This document shows positions 1 to 10,903 of a DNA stretch of 64,000 bases, piece by piece. Each line of letters opens with the position of its first letter. The stretch's first letter is position 1. Source of the DNA: Notospermus geniculatus (lineage: Eukaryota; Nemertea; Pilidiophora; Heteronemertea; Lineidae); contig NMRB01000269.1 of assembly GCA_002633025.1 (NCBI GenBank), forward strand, positions 190,576-254,575. The letters run 5' to 3'. The notes below the pieces were generated by a model. The model was given only the letters and a program-made list of their open reading frames with translations. It was not told where the DNA came from and searched no databases. A program made the translations under genes and the position numbers.

Positions 1-103
1 GGTTTCCGCCAGGATTTTCAAGGAGGGGAGAAAAAAAATTTTGAAAAAAAATTTTGAGGAGGGGATCACCCCCTCTCCCCCCCCCCCTCTGGGAGAAACA
101 CTG
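1..103. mobile_element. Truncated foldback-type repeat (GTTTCCGCC/GAAACACTG ends)
   Basis: The window opens inside a repeat whose left end reads GTTTCCGCCAGGATTTT and whose right end reads GGGAGAAACACTG. The interior is rich in A, G and C homopolymers. The same ends flank the element at 1868-2019, so the two look like members of one short non-autonomous family. The outer left end is cut off by the window. I saw no coding content. Confidence 0.45.
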
Positions 104-1867
104 CTAGGGGGTTAAAAAAGGGCACAATGGCGCCACTCTAAAATGGCATAGATATAACACTGGATGGTACGTACAACTACAATGATGAAGAATCTGACAT
201 GGCAATGTAATGTATGGTCTGTGTTCAATCAGATATTGAAACAATACTAATAAGCCAGAGGTTTGTGTCCCAAAAGCCACGGGTAGGCTGAAGCTCTCAT
301 GACCAACCCCCTCACTGGATTAGTGTCAAAATATTTGGAGTGTCCAATTCAACCCAAGTTGGCTGATCAATACCATACATTTTCTTTACACTTCCATACA
401 TGACAGTGTTCCAACCTGTCAGGGACTCTCCCTGAAGTTGAGACAAAAGCTTAGTCCATTGTTCAGTATTTTGTAAGTGAAGATGTCAGTTTCTCCCCTG
501 CCCTGGCTGTGCTGGGACCCACACTACACAGGGCACAGGGCTAGTAAGTAGAGTACCTTCCTGGTGTTGTGTTGGTCAAATTGGAAGTCAGATATTTGTT
601 CTAAGTGAGAAATCTGAGGATATGAAAGAACCAGTGGAAATCAAAATATTCCGTGTCTGGTGGGCAGTAATTTGGCACTTGGGAACAAGTTCTTTGAAAC
701 TAAAAAACAACTTGAGATTTTCTCTTGCAGAATCCCTGATCAGAGTGCAAACATCAACGATTTACAAACTATAATTTGCATTTTCATTATCATCATCATC
801 CAGTTTATGACCAAATATTTGGTCTTTCTCGCTCAATGTCACTGGCTTTTCCAGCTTTTGACTTGTGAAAGATTTTTGGGAATGAGTTTAGAATCCCTGA
901 TCAGTGCCCAAAAAAAGGTCATCGATTGACGGAATACATGTAAGCCGCATTGTACATTAGGATCTCCATTGTGTGCCATGGAGTATCTTCACTTCCGATC
1001 GGGAATTCTAAACTTTAGCCGATTTTTGAATTGTGACCTCTCAGTACCATTAGTAGTTCTGCAGGCAATATTTGGGAATCATCATCTACATCCACACTTG
1101 TGGCTGGACTACATGTAGAGGCCTAGAGCTGACTCATCTGGGCGGACCTACATCCAGCATGTCCAGGATTTACAGAATATCAAACACAGCTGGTACGAAA
1201 ACACATCGCACTTGTATTCAATGTTCGCACAGTCGTATGTTTCCTCCTGCCATTATCACACACATTTTGGGTTTTTCTCAATCAAGAATGAGGTCACAAT
1301 AAACCCTTTCAAGCCGTTGCATGTACCCAAACCTTCGGTTGGCCTGTCCCCACTGATAAAGCCTGCCGCACACTGGAGCTTCATTGTATCTGCTGAGGAA
1401 AAAGTCAGTCGAGACCGTCTGCTCAGCAGATAGGCCTACAAGTTCGTGTGTGCGCATATTTTTGGTGAGTTTTCTGCCCCGCAAGGCCTTGCAGAAGGTG
1501 GCAGAATGTCTGTTCTGGAGCCTACTCCGCAATAATCCTGATCAAGATCGATTTCTAAAAACCTGAGATACAGGAAACATTTCTCTTGATTGGACGGAGC
1601 AGGTCTTTATCTGGTGCACCACTTTCACTCTTCTGGTATGTACGGCAGGTGTGAAGTGGCACCGGGGCTGAAAGCTAAACCAACCTTGAAGACTGGAAGT
1701 CTAGCGATAAGAGGAAAATTTCATGAGGTCTACCTCAAACTCCAAGGTGTGGAGGGAGCATTCAGGGAAGAAGTAAAGACTGGTTACTAACATAACCATG
1801 AATGCGAACATGGCAAATATTTGCTCTTTCCTTGCCATACTCTTTTTTCGCATTTGCCTCCAGTAAT
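104..1867. other. Intergenic DNA, no supported feature
   Basis: I see only short overlapping open frames on both strands, with no recognisable domain and no convincing splice pattern. There is a single possible GTAAGT donor at about 543. No repeat stands out. Confidence 0.5.
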
Positions 1868-2019
1868 CAGTGTTTCCGCCGGGGGGGGGGGGGGGGGGGG
1901 GCGATGAAACATCATCNATAAAAAGTCAAAATTACTCAAAATGTGTGTTTTTGACCATCAATTTTGTCAAATTTTCTCTTTGTCCCCCCCCCCCATAAAA
2001 AATCCTGGCAGAAACACTG
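1868..2019. mobile_element. Short element with CAGTGTTTC inverted ends and a 21-base G run
   Basis: The left end CAGTGTTTCCGCC is matched in reverse complement by GGCAGAAACACTG at the right end. Just inside are 21 consecutive Gs (1881-1901) and, at the other side, a run of Cs, so the arms form a long G/C stem. A single N at 1917 marks an assembly join close to the G run. Ends beginning CAGTG recall hAT elements, but I could not find the 8-bp target duplication expected for hAT, so the class is open. Confidence 0.5.
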
Positions 2020-2313
2020 TTTTAACAGGCCTAAAAAGCAGTGAAGTGTCTTGTTCAGCAGCAATTTGACACTGATTACGGCAATGCGTCCCGGTTTCAG
2101 CTCTCTCTCAAAAATTTAAAATCATGTAAGAAATGACCAACCTTTCCAAGATGATCGCACTATCCTAGTCAGAGTTCATTCTTTCCCAACGTCGGATGGG
2201 CGATGAGGATAACTGTTGTTTAATCCTCACAAATAATCTGAAAATAGAGAAGCTGTAAAGTTGCAACTGACATGACTGATCCTGAGCAAAGAAATAACCT
2301 CAAATGAAATGTC

Positions 2314-2700
2314 TGCTGAGAGAGACAGGTGTACCCTTAACAGAGGTACACAAGGCTGGTGCCAACTTCCGTGACTGCCCGCTCGGAGAAGTGTCCTCTT
2401 AACAGAGGTACACAAGGCTGGTGCCAACTTCCGTGACTGCCCGCTCAGAGAGGTGTCCTCTTAATGGAGGTACACAAGAAGTGGTGCCAACTTCCGTGAC
2501 TGCCCGCTCAGAGAGGTGTCCTCTTAACGGAGGTACACAAAGGGGTGGTGCCAACTTCAGGACTGTCCACTGAGAGAGGTGTCCTCTTAACAGAGGCACA
2601 CAAAAGGGTGGTGCCAACACACAAAGGGTGGTGCCAACTTTAGGACTGCCCGCTGCTGTCCTAAATTGCGAAGTGTCCTAATACAGAGGTAAAAAAGAAC
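2314..2700. repeat. Minisatellite, about 69-bp unit, roughly five copies
   Basis: Successive units carry GAGGTGTCCTCTTAAC, then GAGGTACACAAG, then GGTGCCAACTTCCGTGACTG, then CCGCTCAGA. The first and last units are degenerate. The unit length is a multiple of three, so one minus-strand frame stays open and yields a repeated peptide containing RGHLSERAVTEVGT. That open frame is explained by the repeat structure and is not evidence of a gene. Confidence 0.85.
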
Positions 2701-3396
2701 AGACATGCTCAGTTGCAACAAACCTCTGCTGTCCTTCATAGAGAGATGTTTTCCTCCAGAGGTGTCCGTTTTTTTAGGGAGGTCCCCGGGGGGAGGTCTG
2801 CCTATGCCTGCAAGGGCGATGTCCTCTACACAAATAATTTCAACCATACATTTGCCCCTTTACAAGAGCCAACCCAGCCCACTGGTTCAGCCTTGTATCA
2901 ATATCTTGTCTAACAGGTACACTCTGTTTCTATGCACACACTCCTACACATAAATAATTTATCAAACTGTGAACCCATATCGGAAGCTATAGTGAATGGA
3001 ATGAATCATGATGCTACACAAATATGTACGGCTGCATACATGGCATATCATGCATTTGGTATGTTTGAGCTGTTGTCCATTTGTTGGCGCAGTAAATGTT
3101 GGGGTCTTATTCAGTTATTGCATATAAAATCATCTGTGACCCTTCGCTACAAAACCAGTGCTAAGTCACACAGAAAATGAACCAAAACATACTGAAATGA
3201 CACCCAGAGATAATAGAGTCACTCAAGACTTCACAAAAGATAGACAACACTGAAACCGACCGACAATTTAGTCCCAGCTTGCCAACCTCAGAGCAACTTC
3301 TGACTGGTGTTGTGGTGGAGGGTGGCTAATAATATGATGAACGACGCTGATGCCCGATGCCCTAAGGGGTTGAAAGCTAAGGCATAGGCCCTATTA
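2701..3396. other. Intergenic DNA, no supported feature
   Basis: Only short open frames without recognisable content. The first 60 bases still contain weak echoes of the upstream minisatellite, such as CCTCTGCTGTCC. Confidence 0.5.
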
Positions 3397-3658
3397 GGCC
3401 ACATAAAAATAAATACTTGTTTAGCGTCCCCTCCCGACCTGAAAAATGCCAAGACCCCTGAATTTTTTTTTGTAATGCATCTTCCATTAAAAAATTGCCT
3501 AGGCCTACTCTAAAATTTGAAAATTAAAAAAAAAATTTTTATTTGTTTTTGACCTATCTTCAGCTAAAAGCTACTAAAAATAAAAATAAAAACCTCCCTC
3601 CCGACCCTGAAAAACTAAAGTGCGCGGACGCTAAACTAGTAATTTTTTTTATCTGGCC
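3397..3658. mobile_element. Harbinger-like MITE, short member (262 bp)
   Basis: The left end begins GGCCACATAAAAATAAATAC and the right end, reverse-complemented, begins GGCCAGATAAAAAAAATTAC. Both arms then converge on TTTAGCG. The element is flanked by TTA at 3394-3396 and 3659-3661, a 3-bp target duplication fitting the TWA preference of PIF/Harbinger transposons. The terminal GGCCA and subterminal TTTAGCG are shared with the 1350-bp element at 43407-44756, so this looks like a smaller non-autonomous relative. The interior is AT-rich and non-coding. Confidence 0.75.
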
Positions 3659-3752
3659 TTACTGACCCTCTTTCCTCTGCAGTCTCCACGACTGAGGAAC
3701 CCACTGCCCCATCTGAGGAGTGGGGATCTGTTGGATCTCAGGCCCATCATCT

Positions 3753-4497
3753 GGAGGACTAGGCCTAGGCCTACATGAGAAGGAGGAATGGGGTCTGGGG
3801 ATCTGTTGGGCCTACGATCTAATTGTTAGGGCCAAGGCCTACTGGCATATTTGCCATTGTTCAGTTCAGGTAAAACGTGAGGATGCCAAAATTAAATTCT
3901 AATGTCATGATTTTGATGAAACATGAGTAGGCCTAGGCCGCAGCTAGGCCTAGGCCTACATCTGTAACGCAGGTCTCCTCATTGATTGATGATATTGATA
4001 GGATAGAGGCCCAGGCCTAGCCTAGCTAGGCCTAGGCCTAGCTGTTTCAATATCAATATCAAAAACGGACACACAACGAAAAAGCAAGAAGGGGCAGCAC
4101 TGCATAATAGACTCATAGTAAACATTCACAGTCAGCGGTACAATGACTATCATGACTATGTGAACATGGTCATGGAGATGGTGAAAATGAAATGAGCCTG
4201 TCTCGTCTTTCGACTCTGACATTTGTGATTATCATGCATCATCAACAATGCACATGCATGACCTGATGACAATGCATGATGATGCAGTGCGCAGATGATG
4301 AGGGGAGGAGGAGGAGGAGGAGGAGAGAGAGACTGAGAGAGAGAGACGCTGCGAGAGCTGGGAACATCTTTATACTGACAAAAGCGACAATGACGAAATT
4401 ACATACCAATATCTACCATATGACCATATCACAGGACAGTAGATGGATTATTTCTCAGAGAAATACTGATGCTGAAAGAGGGATGCGACCCGCCGCG
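3753..4497. repeat. Allele copy 1 of a duplicated block (pairs with 4620-5783)
   Basis: The block starts GGAGGACTAGGCC, is rich in TAGGCC motifs, and recurs after the single N at 4617 with few differences. It lacks the 419-bp insertion present in copy 2, so it preserves the empty site GACTCATAGTAAAC. The copies diverge at about 4497 and 5783. I read the pair as two haplotypes placed in tandem by the assembler. Confidence 0.8.
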
Positions 4498-4519
4498 CGA
4501 AATACAGGGGAATCCCAAA

Positions 4520-4616
4520 CCAATATGGCGTAATTTATAACAGTGACGTCATTTCCGTGCGGAATCCCTGACTATAAATAGAATCAACATGTGCTTTTTC
4601 ATACAGGATGGTCCAA
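4520..4616 (+). promoter_or_regulatory. Possible core promoter: CCAAT, CRE and TATA box
   Basis: In 61 bases the plus strand carries CCAAT (4520-4524), an ATGGCG motif, a palindromic CRE TGACGTCA (4544-4551) followed by TTTCCG, and TATAAATA (4573-4580). The order and spacing fit an RNA polymerase II promoter with initiation near 4605. The contig ends at the N at 4617, so any gene it would drive is lost in the join, and the other allele does not contain this stretch. It could belong to a mobile element. Motif recognition only. Confidence 0.35.
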
Positions 4617-4619
4617 NGA

Positions 4620-5783
4620 GGAGGACTAGGCCTAGGCCTACATGAGAAGGAGGAATGGGGTCTGGGGATCTGTTGGGCCTACGATCTAATTGTTAGGGCC
4701 AAGGCCTACTGGCATATTTGCCATTGTTCAGTTCAGGTAAAACGTGAGGATGCCAAAATTAAATTCTAATGTCATGATTTTGATGAAACATGAGTAGGCC
4801 ACAGCTAGGCCTAGGCCTACATCTGTAACGCAGGTCTCCTCATTGATTGATGATATTGATAGGATAGAGGCCCAGGCCTAGCCTAGCTAGGCCTAGGCCT
4901 AGCTGTTTCAATATCAAAAACGGACACACAACGAAAAAGCAAGAAGGGGCAGCACTGCATAATAGACTCATAGGCCCGTATTCAATAAGGGTGATCATCG
5001 CACGTTTAAGGGTGTTTTGGCCTAACCAGCGTACAAATTCTGCATTACACAGGTTAAAGGCCTAGAAAACTATTGTCTGATGTCTGTACGGTGGTTCACC
5101 AGAGGCGTTTACCCGCAGGATAATCACACGCGTCTAACTATCCTGCGTCTAAGTCAAAGAGCATGAAGGAAATGTTGAACGATCAGGAAGGCTGGTCTAG
5201 AATTTTTCCAACACGTTCTATTGTCCTCGCACACTAAGACGCAGGAATGTTAGACGCGTGTAATCATCGTGTGGGTAAAATGCCAGGGATCAGGCAGCTT
5301 ACAGAACGTAGAACAATAGTTTCTAGGCCTATAACCTGTGTAATGCAGAATTTGTAGGCTGATTTAGCTAAACACCCTTATTGAATACGGCCCATAGTAA
5401 ACATTCACAGTCAGCGGTACAATGACTATCATGACTATGTGAACATGGTCATGGAGATGGTGAAAATGAAATGAGCCTGTCTCGTCTTTCGACTCTGACA
5501 TTTGTGATTATCATGCATCATCAACAATGCACATGCATGACCTGATGCTGATGACAATGCATGATGATGCAGATGATGATGAGGAGGAGGAGAGAGAGAC
5601 TGAGAGAGAGAGACGCTGCGAGAGCTGGGAACATCTTTATACTGACTGACAAAAGCGACAATGACGAAATTACATACCAATATCTACCATATGACCATAT
5701 CACAGGACAGTAGATGGATTATTTCTCAGAGAAATACTGATTCTGATCCTGAAAGAGGGACATGAGGGATGCGAGCCGCCGCG
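4620..5783. repeat. Allele copy 2 of a duplicated block, with a transposon insertion
   Basis: It repeats 3753-4497 after the single N at 4617. The main difference is the complete foldback element at 4974-5392. Smaller indels include loss of a few TAGGCC units and changes in the GA-rich tract near 5580. Confidence 0.8.
4974..5392. mobile_element. 419-bp foldback MITE present in one allele only
   Basis: The ends read GCCCGTATTCAATAAGGGTG and, in reverse complement, GGCCGTATTCAATAAGGGTG. Pairing continues inward through the AATTCTGCATTACACAGGTT segment and the ACACGCGTCTAAC...CCTGCGTCT segment, giving arms of about 180 bp around a small loop. The element is flanked by CATAG at 4969-4973 and 5393-5397. 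The other allele has one CATAG at the same place (near 4115), which fixes both ends. There is no coding capacity. Terminal GGGCCGTATTCAATAA-type ends occur in several animal DNA transposon groups, so I leave the superfamily open. Confidence 0.85.
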
Positions 5784-5795
5784 TAGTCTCGTGCC

Positions 5796-5830
5796 ACCAG
5801 ACTCTGCAATTTTCAATTTTAGAGTCTGGT
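5796..5830. repeat. Small hairpin, ACCAGACTCT arms
   Basis: ACCAGACTCT and AGAGTCTGGT form a perfect 10-bp stem around a 15-base AT-rich loop. It lies just after the point where the two alleles stop aligning, so it may mark the end of an insertion. Confidence 0.5.
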
Positions 5831-5839
5831 CCAGATGGT

Positions 5840-6216
5840 ACCTTTTGCTTGTAAAATCCATCATGGCGGACAATCTACCGCCGATGACGTAGAACACAAT
5901 GCACAATCAAAGCAAAAAGTATGCAGCGTGCGAGTAAAACTACAGTATTTTGTACCCCTCGCTGTTCGGCCTACTGCACTTTTTATAGCATAATTCCCTC
6001 CCCAGTCGAAAGAATATAAATAAACTTGCCTGAAATTCCAATGAAAGACACTATAAATTGACTTGACAACACAAATTTAGGCGATTCACCTCACTAATTT
6101 TCACGCTTCAAGTTCTCTGGGCGCCGCCATATTCCCCCTGTTGCCTACGTCACCAAATTTTGAAACTAGCCAATCAGCGAAGCTGACCTCATTTCAAATC
6201 ATCGAAATGAGGTCAC
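5840..6216. promoter_or_regulatory. Promoter-like block with YY1, CRE and NF-Y type motifs
   Basis: The block contains ATGGCGGACAA (about 5872), GATGACGTAG, GCGCCGCCATATTCC (about 6120), CTACGTCACC and GCCAATCAGCG. These resemble YY1, CREB and NF-Y sites and often occur together at metazoan housekeeping promoters. It ends in a perfect hairpin (TGACCTCATTTC/GAAATGAGGTCA, 6184-6215) at the edge of the 934-base gap, so the transcribed part may be hidden. Direction cannot be decided. Confidence 0.3.
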
Positions 6217-7150
6217 NNNNNNNNNNNNNNNNNNNNNNNNNNNNNNNNNNNNNNNNNNNNNNNNNNNNNNNNNNNNNNNNNNNNNNNNNNNNNNNNNNNN
6301 NNNNNNNNNNNNNNNNNNNNNNNNNNNNNNNNNNNNNNNNNNNNNNNNNNNNNNNNNNNNNNNNNNNNNNNNNNNNNNNNNNNNNNNNNNNNNNNNNNNN
6401 NNNNNNNNNNNNNNNNNNNNNNNNNNNNNNNNNNNNNNNNNNNNNNNNNNNNNNNNNNNNNNNNNNNNNNNNNNNNNNNNNNNNNNNNNNNNNNNNNNNN
6501 NNNNNNNNNNNNNNNNNNNNNNNNNNNNNNNNNNNNNNNNNNNNNNNNNNNNNNNNNNNNNNNNNNNNNNNNNNNNNNNNNNNNNNNNNNNNNNNNNNNN
6601 NNNNNNNNNNNNNNNNNNNNNNNNNNNNNNNNNNNNNNNNNNNNNNNNNNNNNNNNNNNNNNNNNNNNNNNNNNNNNNNNNNNNNNNNNNNNNNNNNNNN
6701 NNNNNNNNNNNNNNNNNNNNNNNNNNNNNNNNNNNNNNNNNNNNNNNNNNNNNNNNNNNNNNNNNNNNNNNNNNNNNNNNNNNNNNNNNNNNNNNNNNNN
6801 NNNNNNNNNNNNNNNNNNNNNNNNNNNNNNNNNNNNNNNNNNNNNNNNNNNNNNNNNNNNNNNNNNNNNNNNNNNNNNNNNNNNNNNNNNNNNNNNNNNN
6901 NNNNNNNNNNNNNNNNNNNNNNNNNNNNNNNNNNNNNNNNNNNNNNNNNNNNNNNNNNNNNNNNNNNNNNNNNNNNNNNNNNNNNNNNNNNNNNNNNNNN
7001 NNNNNNNNNNNNNNNNNNNNNNNNNNNNNNNNNNNNNNNNNNNNNNNNNNNNNNNNNNNNNNNNNNNNNNNNNNNNNNNNNNNNNNNNNNNNNNNNNNNN
7101 NNNNNNNNNNNNNNNNNNNNNNNNNNNNNNNNNNNNNNNNNNNNNNNNNN
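6217..7150. other. Assembly gap of 934 Ns
   Basis: Undetermined bases. Open frames crossing the gap are artefacts of unknown codons. Since the other N gap (40270-40349) under-represents its missing sequence, this length should not be trusted. Confidence 0.99.
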
Positions 7151-7784
7151 CCAGCCTCTCAAGGCCAGGACTTCGTCTTCAATACCCATCGACCGCCGTC
7201 ACTCGTCTCAAAGACAACTGAAGTTGGACACCTGTGGACTGATTGTGTTCCGATATCTTGTTTCAGTCGGGATCCCGATCAATAGTACGACAGATTTGGA
7301 ATCAATATTGTAAATTACTTCAGCTTTGTAATCGAGGGAGTAATGGAATGGGACAAATCGCATGTTTGGGAAGAGATCACCGAGATGTTATAGTTAGGGA
7401 TGTAGGGGACACATCAAAGGACTCGTGGTCGTGCCGATTGGACTCGCCGACAATGATTGCTCCAGGATGTTACATGTTCCTAGTGGTCTCGGTTACTTAG
7501 TTTTTCTGCTGCTGGGGGTTGACTAGGCCACTTATCTGAGCATTTTTTGTCGGTGTAACCCTGGACCTCTGTGAGAACATCAAAGCTGTTGTTGCCAGTG
7601 AACCAGACCAACTTTTCAAGCAGTGACCGCCTCCAGGTAATGGGGATCATAACTATGAGAGAGGGCAGCACATAGTCATCAGGACATCGGGTCCTGTACC
7701 TGTACCTTTTGGACCATTGAAATGTTGCTTGCTGATTGCAAGTTGCAAGTCCAAATGATGAGCTTTGTGCATGCCAACTGCTGT
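7151..7784. other. Intergenic DNA after the gap
   Basis: The first 150 bases are relatively CpG-rich and could continue a promoter or first exon hidden in the gap, but I found no start codon with a sustained, recognisable reading frame. Confidence 0.4.
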
Positions 7785-8170
7785 TTGATGATCAAGTGTT
7801 ATTTACTGATGGATGTCGCTGAAGACACAGACCAAGAAATGCTCGTGCTTTTGAGCATCAAGTAAACCTAGGTTTGACCATCCAAGTGTTATGTCCTGGA
7901 TAGTTGTTGCTGTAGACCCAGCCCAAGATGTACTCAAGTTTTTCAAGTGTCAAGGAACCTTTTGTTGCTAGAGACCCAGCCCAAGGAGGTTTTCAAGCAT
8001 CAAGAGACCTCTGTTTGACGATCAAAGAGTTGTGCTGATGGATGTTTGTGGAGACCAAGCCCAAGAAGTACTCGGGTTTCTCGAGTGTCAAGAAACTTAT
8101 GTTTGACCATCGAAGTAATAGTTGGGTTGAATGTTGCTAAAGACCCAGACTAATAAGGAGATCATCAAGG
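7785..8170. repeat. Degenerate tandem repeat, about 90-bp unit, four copies
   Basis: The phrase GTTTGACCATC or GTTTGACGATC recurs at roughly 90-100-bp spacing. Each copy is followed by AAGTGTTAT-like, GAGACCCAGCCCAAG-like and CAAGTGTCAAG-like segments. One unit is shortened. It is old and diverged; no stable open frame runs through it. Confidence 0.65.
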
Positions 8171-8938
8171 ACCAAGTAATAGGCTGTAACTTGCCGTCCA
8201 GACTGATGTGATTAGTTTGCCAGTCTGCGTGTAAGTCGTCTATTCCTTTTGAAGATGGGATCGTGTGTGTTGACTTGTGGTGAAGTCAACCTTCTTACTT
8301 CTGATTGCATCAATTGTTGTCCAAGATGAATCTTGTTCTGACATGAGATCATAATTGGTGCTAACTCAATTTGAACCGTACCAGACTTGTCCTGTCTATC
8401 ATACGCCGCCTGCCACCCATCCATGTAATGACCGTGCCCTACGTTGCTTAACTTCTAGCTGTGTCAACGTGCCAACCACTAGCACAGAAAGGAAATGTGG
8501 GAATCCTCCATGGCCTGCAGGTTAAGCTGTGCCATAGAGTAGCACCAAGGGGTTTAATGCACCATGACTCTTCTAGAACTCGTGGTTCAACATTGGAATA
8601 TCTTGACGTTTGCCATCCTAACACTTCAAGCTTCACCATGTACACAATTCTTCTGATGTCACCATCAGCAAGAACATATTGCTCTTCACTATAACCTCTG
8701 AGGTCGATGTCTAGCACCACCAACATTGCTCTATCTGGAACATCTTAGCATTTTGCCATCCTTCACGCAAACGTCAGCACACGTCAGCATGGGCAGTTCT
8801 GTCTCTATCAGACATGAAATCTCACCATTCACTATGTCCTCACAAGTTCATGGACGTGGGCTACACACCAAATCTCCACCTTTTCCATGGCTGCCTCACC
8901 ATATCTATGGTCATTCTATGGAAATATCTTCATGATAC
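8171..8938. other. Intergenic DNA, no supported feature
   Basis: Overlapping open frames of 70-92 codons exist on both strands near 8450-8730. None contains a recognisable motif, and the opposite-strand overlap argues against coding. Confidence 0.45.
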
Positions 8939-9055
8939 GTCCCAGATCTTGATAATTTTATGATTAATGACCAAGTTTTTCATGGTCAGCCTATAAAATC
9001 TACCTAATGATTCCCAGACCTTGATGACCAAATGATAGATGACCAAGTTCTTCTT
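8939..9055. repeat. Two-copy degenerate direct repeat
   Basis: CCCAGATCTTGAT...TAATGACCAAGTTTTTC is followed about 70 bases later by CCCAGACCTTGAT...AGATGACCAAGTTCTTC. This is a small, diverged tandem duplication. Confidence 0.55.
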
Positions 9056-9147
9056 TCCCTGTTTCACAATGTTGACATGAACCAGCAGTGAAGTTGGGGT
9101 GTCAAAACTGTTGGGCAATTCAAACAGTTCACTGTAGGGTGACATTA

Positions 9148-9265
9148 GCGAGGTTTCGCAAACGCCCGGTTAGGCCATACGACAACGTTTATCTATTGTT
9201 TGGGTATTCCCACACAATAGATAAACGTCGTCGTATGGCCTAACCGGGCGCTTGCGAAACCTCGC
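9148..9265. mobile_element. Near-perfect 118-bp foldback MITE with TA flanks
   Basis: The arms begin GCGAGGTTTCGCAAACGCCC and pair for about 53 bp with only two mismatches around a 14-base loop centred near 9206. TA lies directly outside both ends (9146-9147, 9266-9267), as expected for Tc1/mariner-type integration. There is no coding content. Such a hairpin would fold strongly if transcribed. The low mismatch count implies recent spread. Confidence 0.8.
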
Positions 9266-9269
9266 TAAT

Positions 9270-10157
9270 ACTTGCAATGTACAACAACAGTTTGGGACCT
9301 TCAACAGTCATGAATAGACAACGGCTCTATTCTCTGTTATTTACCCACCGACCAGGGTTGGCGCTAACAGAGCCGTGGTTAATCCCTGAAGTCAGTTGTA
9401 TGAATACTTGGTTTGAGATGGCTATCAGAATGGTGATATATGGCGGCTCGAGAATTATTGCAGGATTTGGTGCAGTAATGGCCAAAACAATGAAGAAATA
9501 CACATACTCGGCATTGCATGCGAGTAAGAAGAGACACTCGTAAATCTTGCCCATGCATAATCCCAAATTGGGCACAAATGGCCATGAATCACAGGAAAAA
9601 GGAAAATATTATGTACACTTTTCGTCTGTTTTGTGCAATATTTCACGGCCAAGCAAACTTCCCAATGATTAGTACTCTACAGAGTATTAAGACCACATTC
9701 TTGGGACAAACGTAGGATAATAGAAGAAGAGATTGGTTTGATAACTTATGAGTTGCACGAGATATCTGTCTCCAGATGCCATTCTGATGCAAAGAAATCG
9801 CATCCATTCACGCGACTTCTTTTTTGGAGCAAATTGACATTCGTGTGGATTCCCCCGTTTTATTCCACGGTGTCGATGAGCCAAGAAGCGAAACCATGTA
9901 AGACGACGTGCTCCTGTGAAGGATACCTGATGCTGGCAAACTCGATAAAGAAACAAATCTTATGAAAATCAATATTTCTATATCCATGTCGCTGGTTTAT
10001 TCACCGAGTCATTCGTTCAGGTTGCTTTTCATAAAAAGTGGACGTATATCTGGAACCCCTGAGGAGGTAGCTGGTTATTATATTCTGCGACATCTTCTGT
10101 AGGAATACAGGGTCGCAGTCTCTGGTTCAGAGCTACAGCTCGTTTTGAAAGGTTGTG
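9270..10157. other. Intergenic DNA, no supported feature
   Basis: Open frames of 65-89 codons overlap on opposite strands around 9330-9960. None is recognisable. No repeat seen. Confidence 0.45.
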
Positions 10158-10563
10158 CCATGAAGCTGTAGCACAATGTCGTGGTTGTAGCACAACATGA
10201 TGGCTGCAGCACAACATGATGGCTGTACCATGACATGAAGGCTGTAGCACGACATGATGGCTGTAGCAGGACATGATGGATGTAGCACAACATGATGGCT
10301 GTAGCAAGACATGATGGCTGTATCATGACATGATGGCTGTAGCACGACATGATGGCTGTAGCTCAACATGATGGCTGTAGCAAGACATGATGGCTGTATC
10401 ATGACATGATGGCTGTAGCACAACATGATGGATGTACCATGACATGATGACTGCAGCACGGGAATGATGAATGTAGTATGACATGGTGGCTGTTGCACAC
10501 ACTGATAGTGTAGTATGATGCAATGGCTGTAGCACGACGTTATGACTGCAGCACGACATTATT
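10158..10563. repeat. 19-bp minisatellite, about 21 copies
   Basis: The unit is GGCTGTAGCACGACATGAT with variants. Part of the array has a 76-bp higher order of four units, marked by the alternation of GTAGCAAGACATGATG, GTATCATGACATGATG and GTAGCTCAACATGATG. Since 19 is not a multiple of three, all three minus-strand frames read through related Cys/His/Ser-rich peptides for 90-121 codons. These are repeat artefacts, not proteins. Confidence 0.92.
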
Positions 10564-10903
10564 GCTTGTTTGGGAACAGTAGAAGGAAGGCAGAGGACTT
10601 CTATTGTGAGAAGATGACAGCATTTACATGTTTTGCAACATTGGCAAGGAATCCAACCTTAGGAAGCTGTTGTTGAATAGTTCTCAGCTTCTACTATTTG
10701 AAGGCTGTTTTGCTGTAGGGTAAATGGCTGCAAAACTTCAGAGAACATTGTGGTGGAGTTTGCTGAGTGTCCTACTCCAGAACATGTGATCCTGGCTAGG
10801 CTACAGCGACAGCTGATTGGACTGTCTGTGATGGGAAAAGTAGACCTGATGTAATCGACTTCCCTGGGAATAAGCCCAAGGGATACATTCTCTTCCATGC
10901 AAT

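Noticed and set aside
2314-2700. CRISPR-like array or protein with 23-residue repeats
   Set aside because: Units abut without spacers and vary by point changes. The context is eukaryotic and the open frame follows from a 69-bp unit.
6141-7313. 390-codon and 331-codon frames spanning the large N gap
   Set aside because: They consist almost entirely of unknown bases; the open frame is an artefact.
10029-10559. Cys/His-rich minus-strand frames of 78-121 codons
   Set aside because: All three frames of a 19-bp minisatellite are open and give related peptides. That is a property of the repeat.
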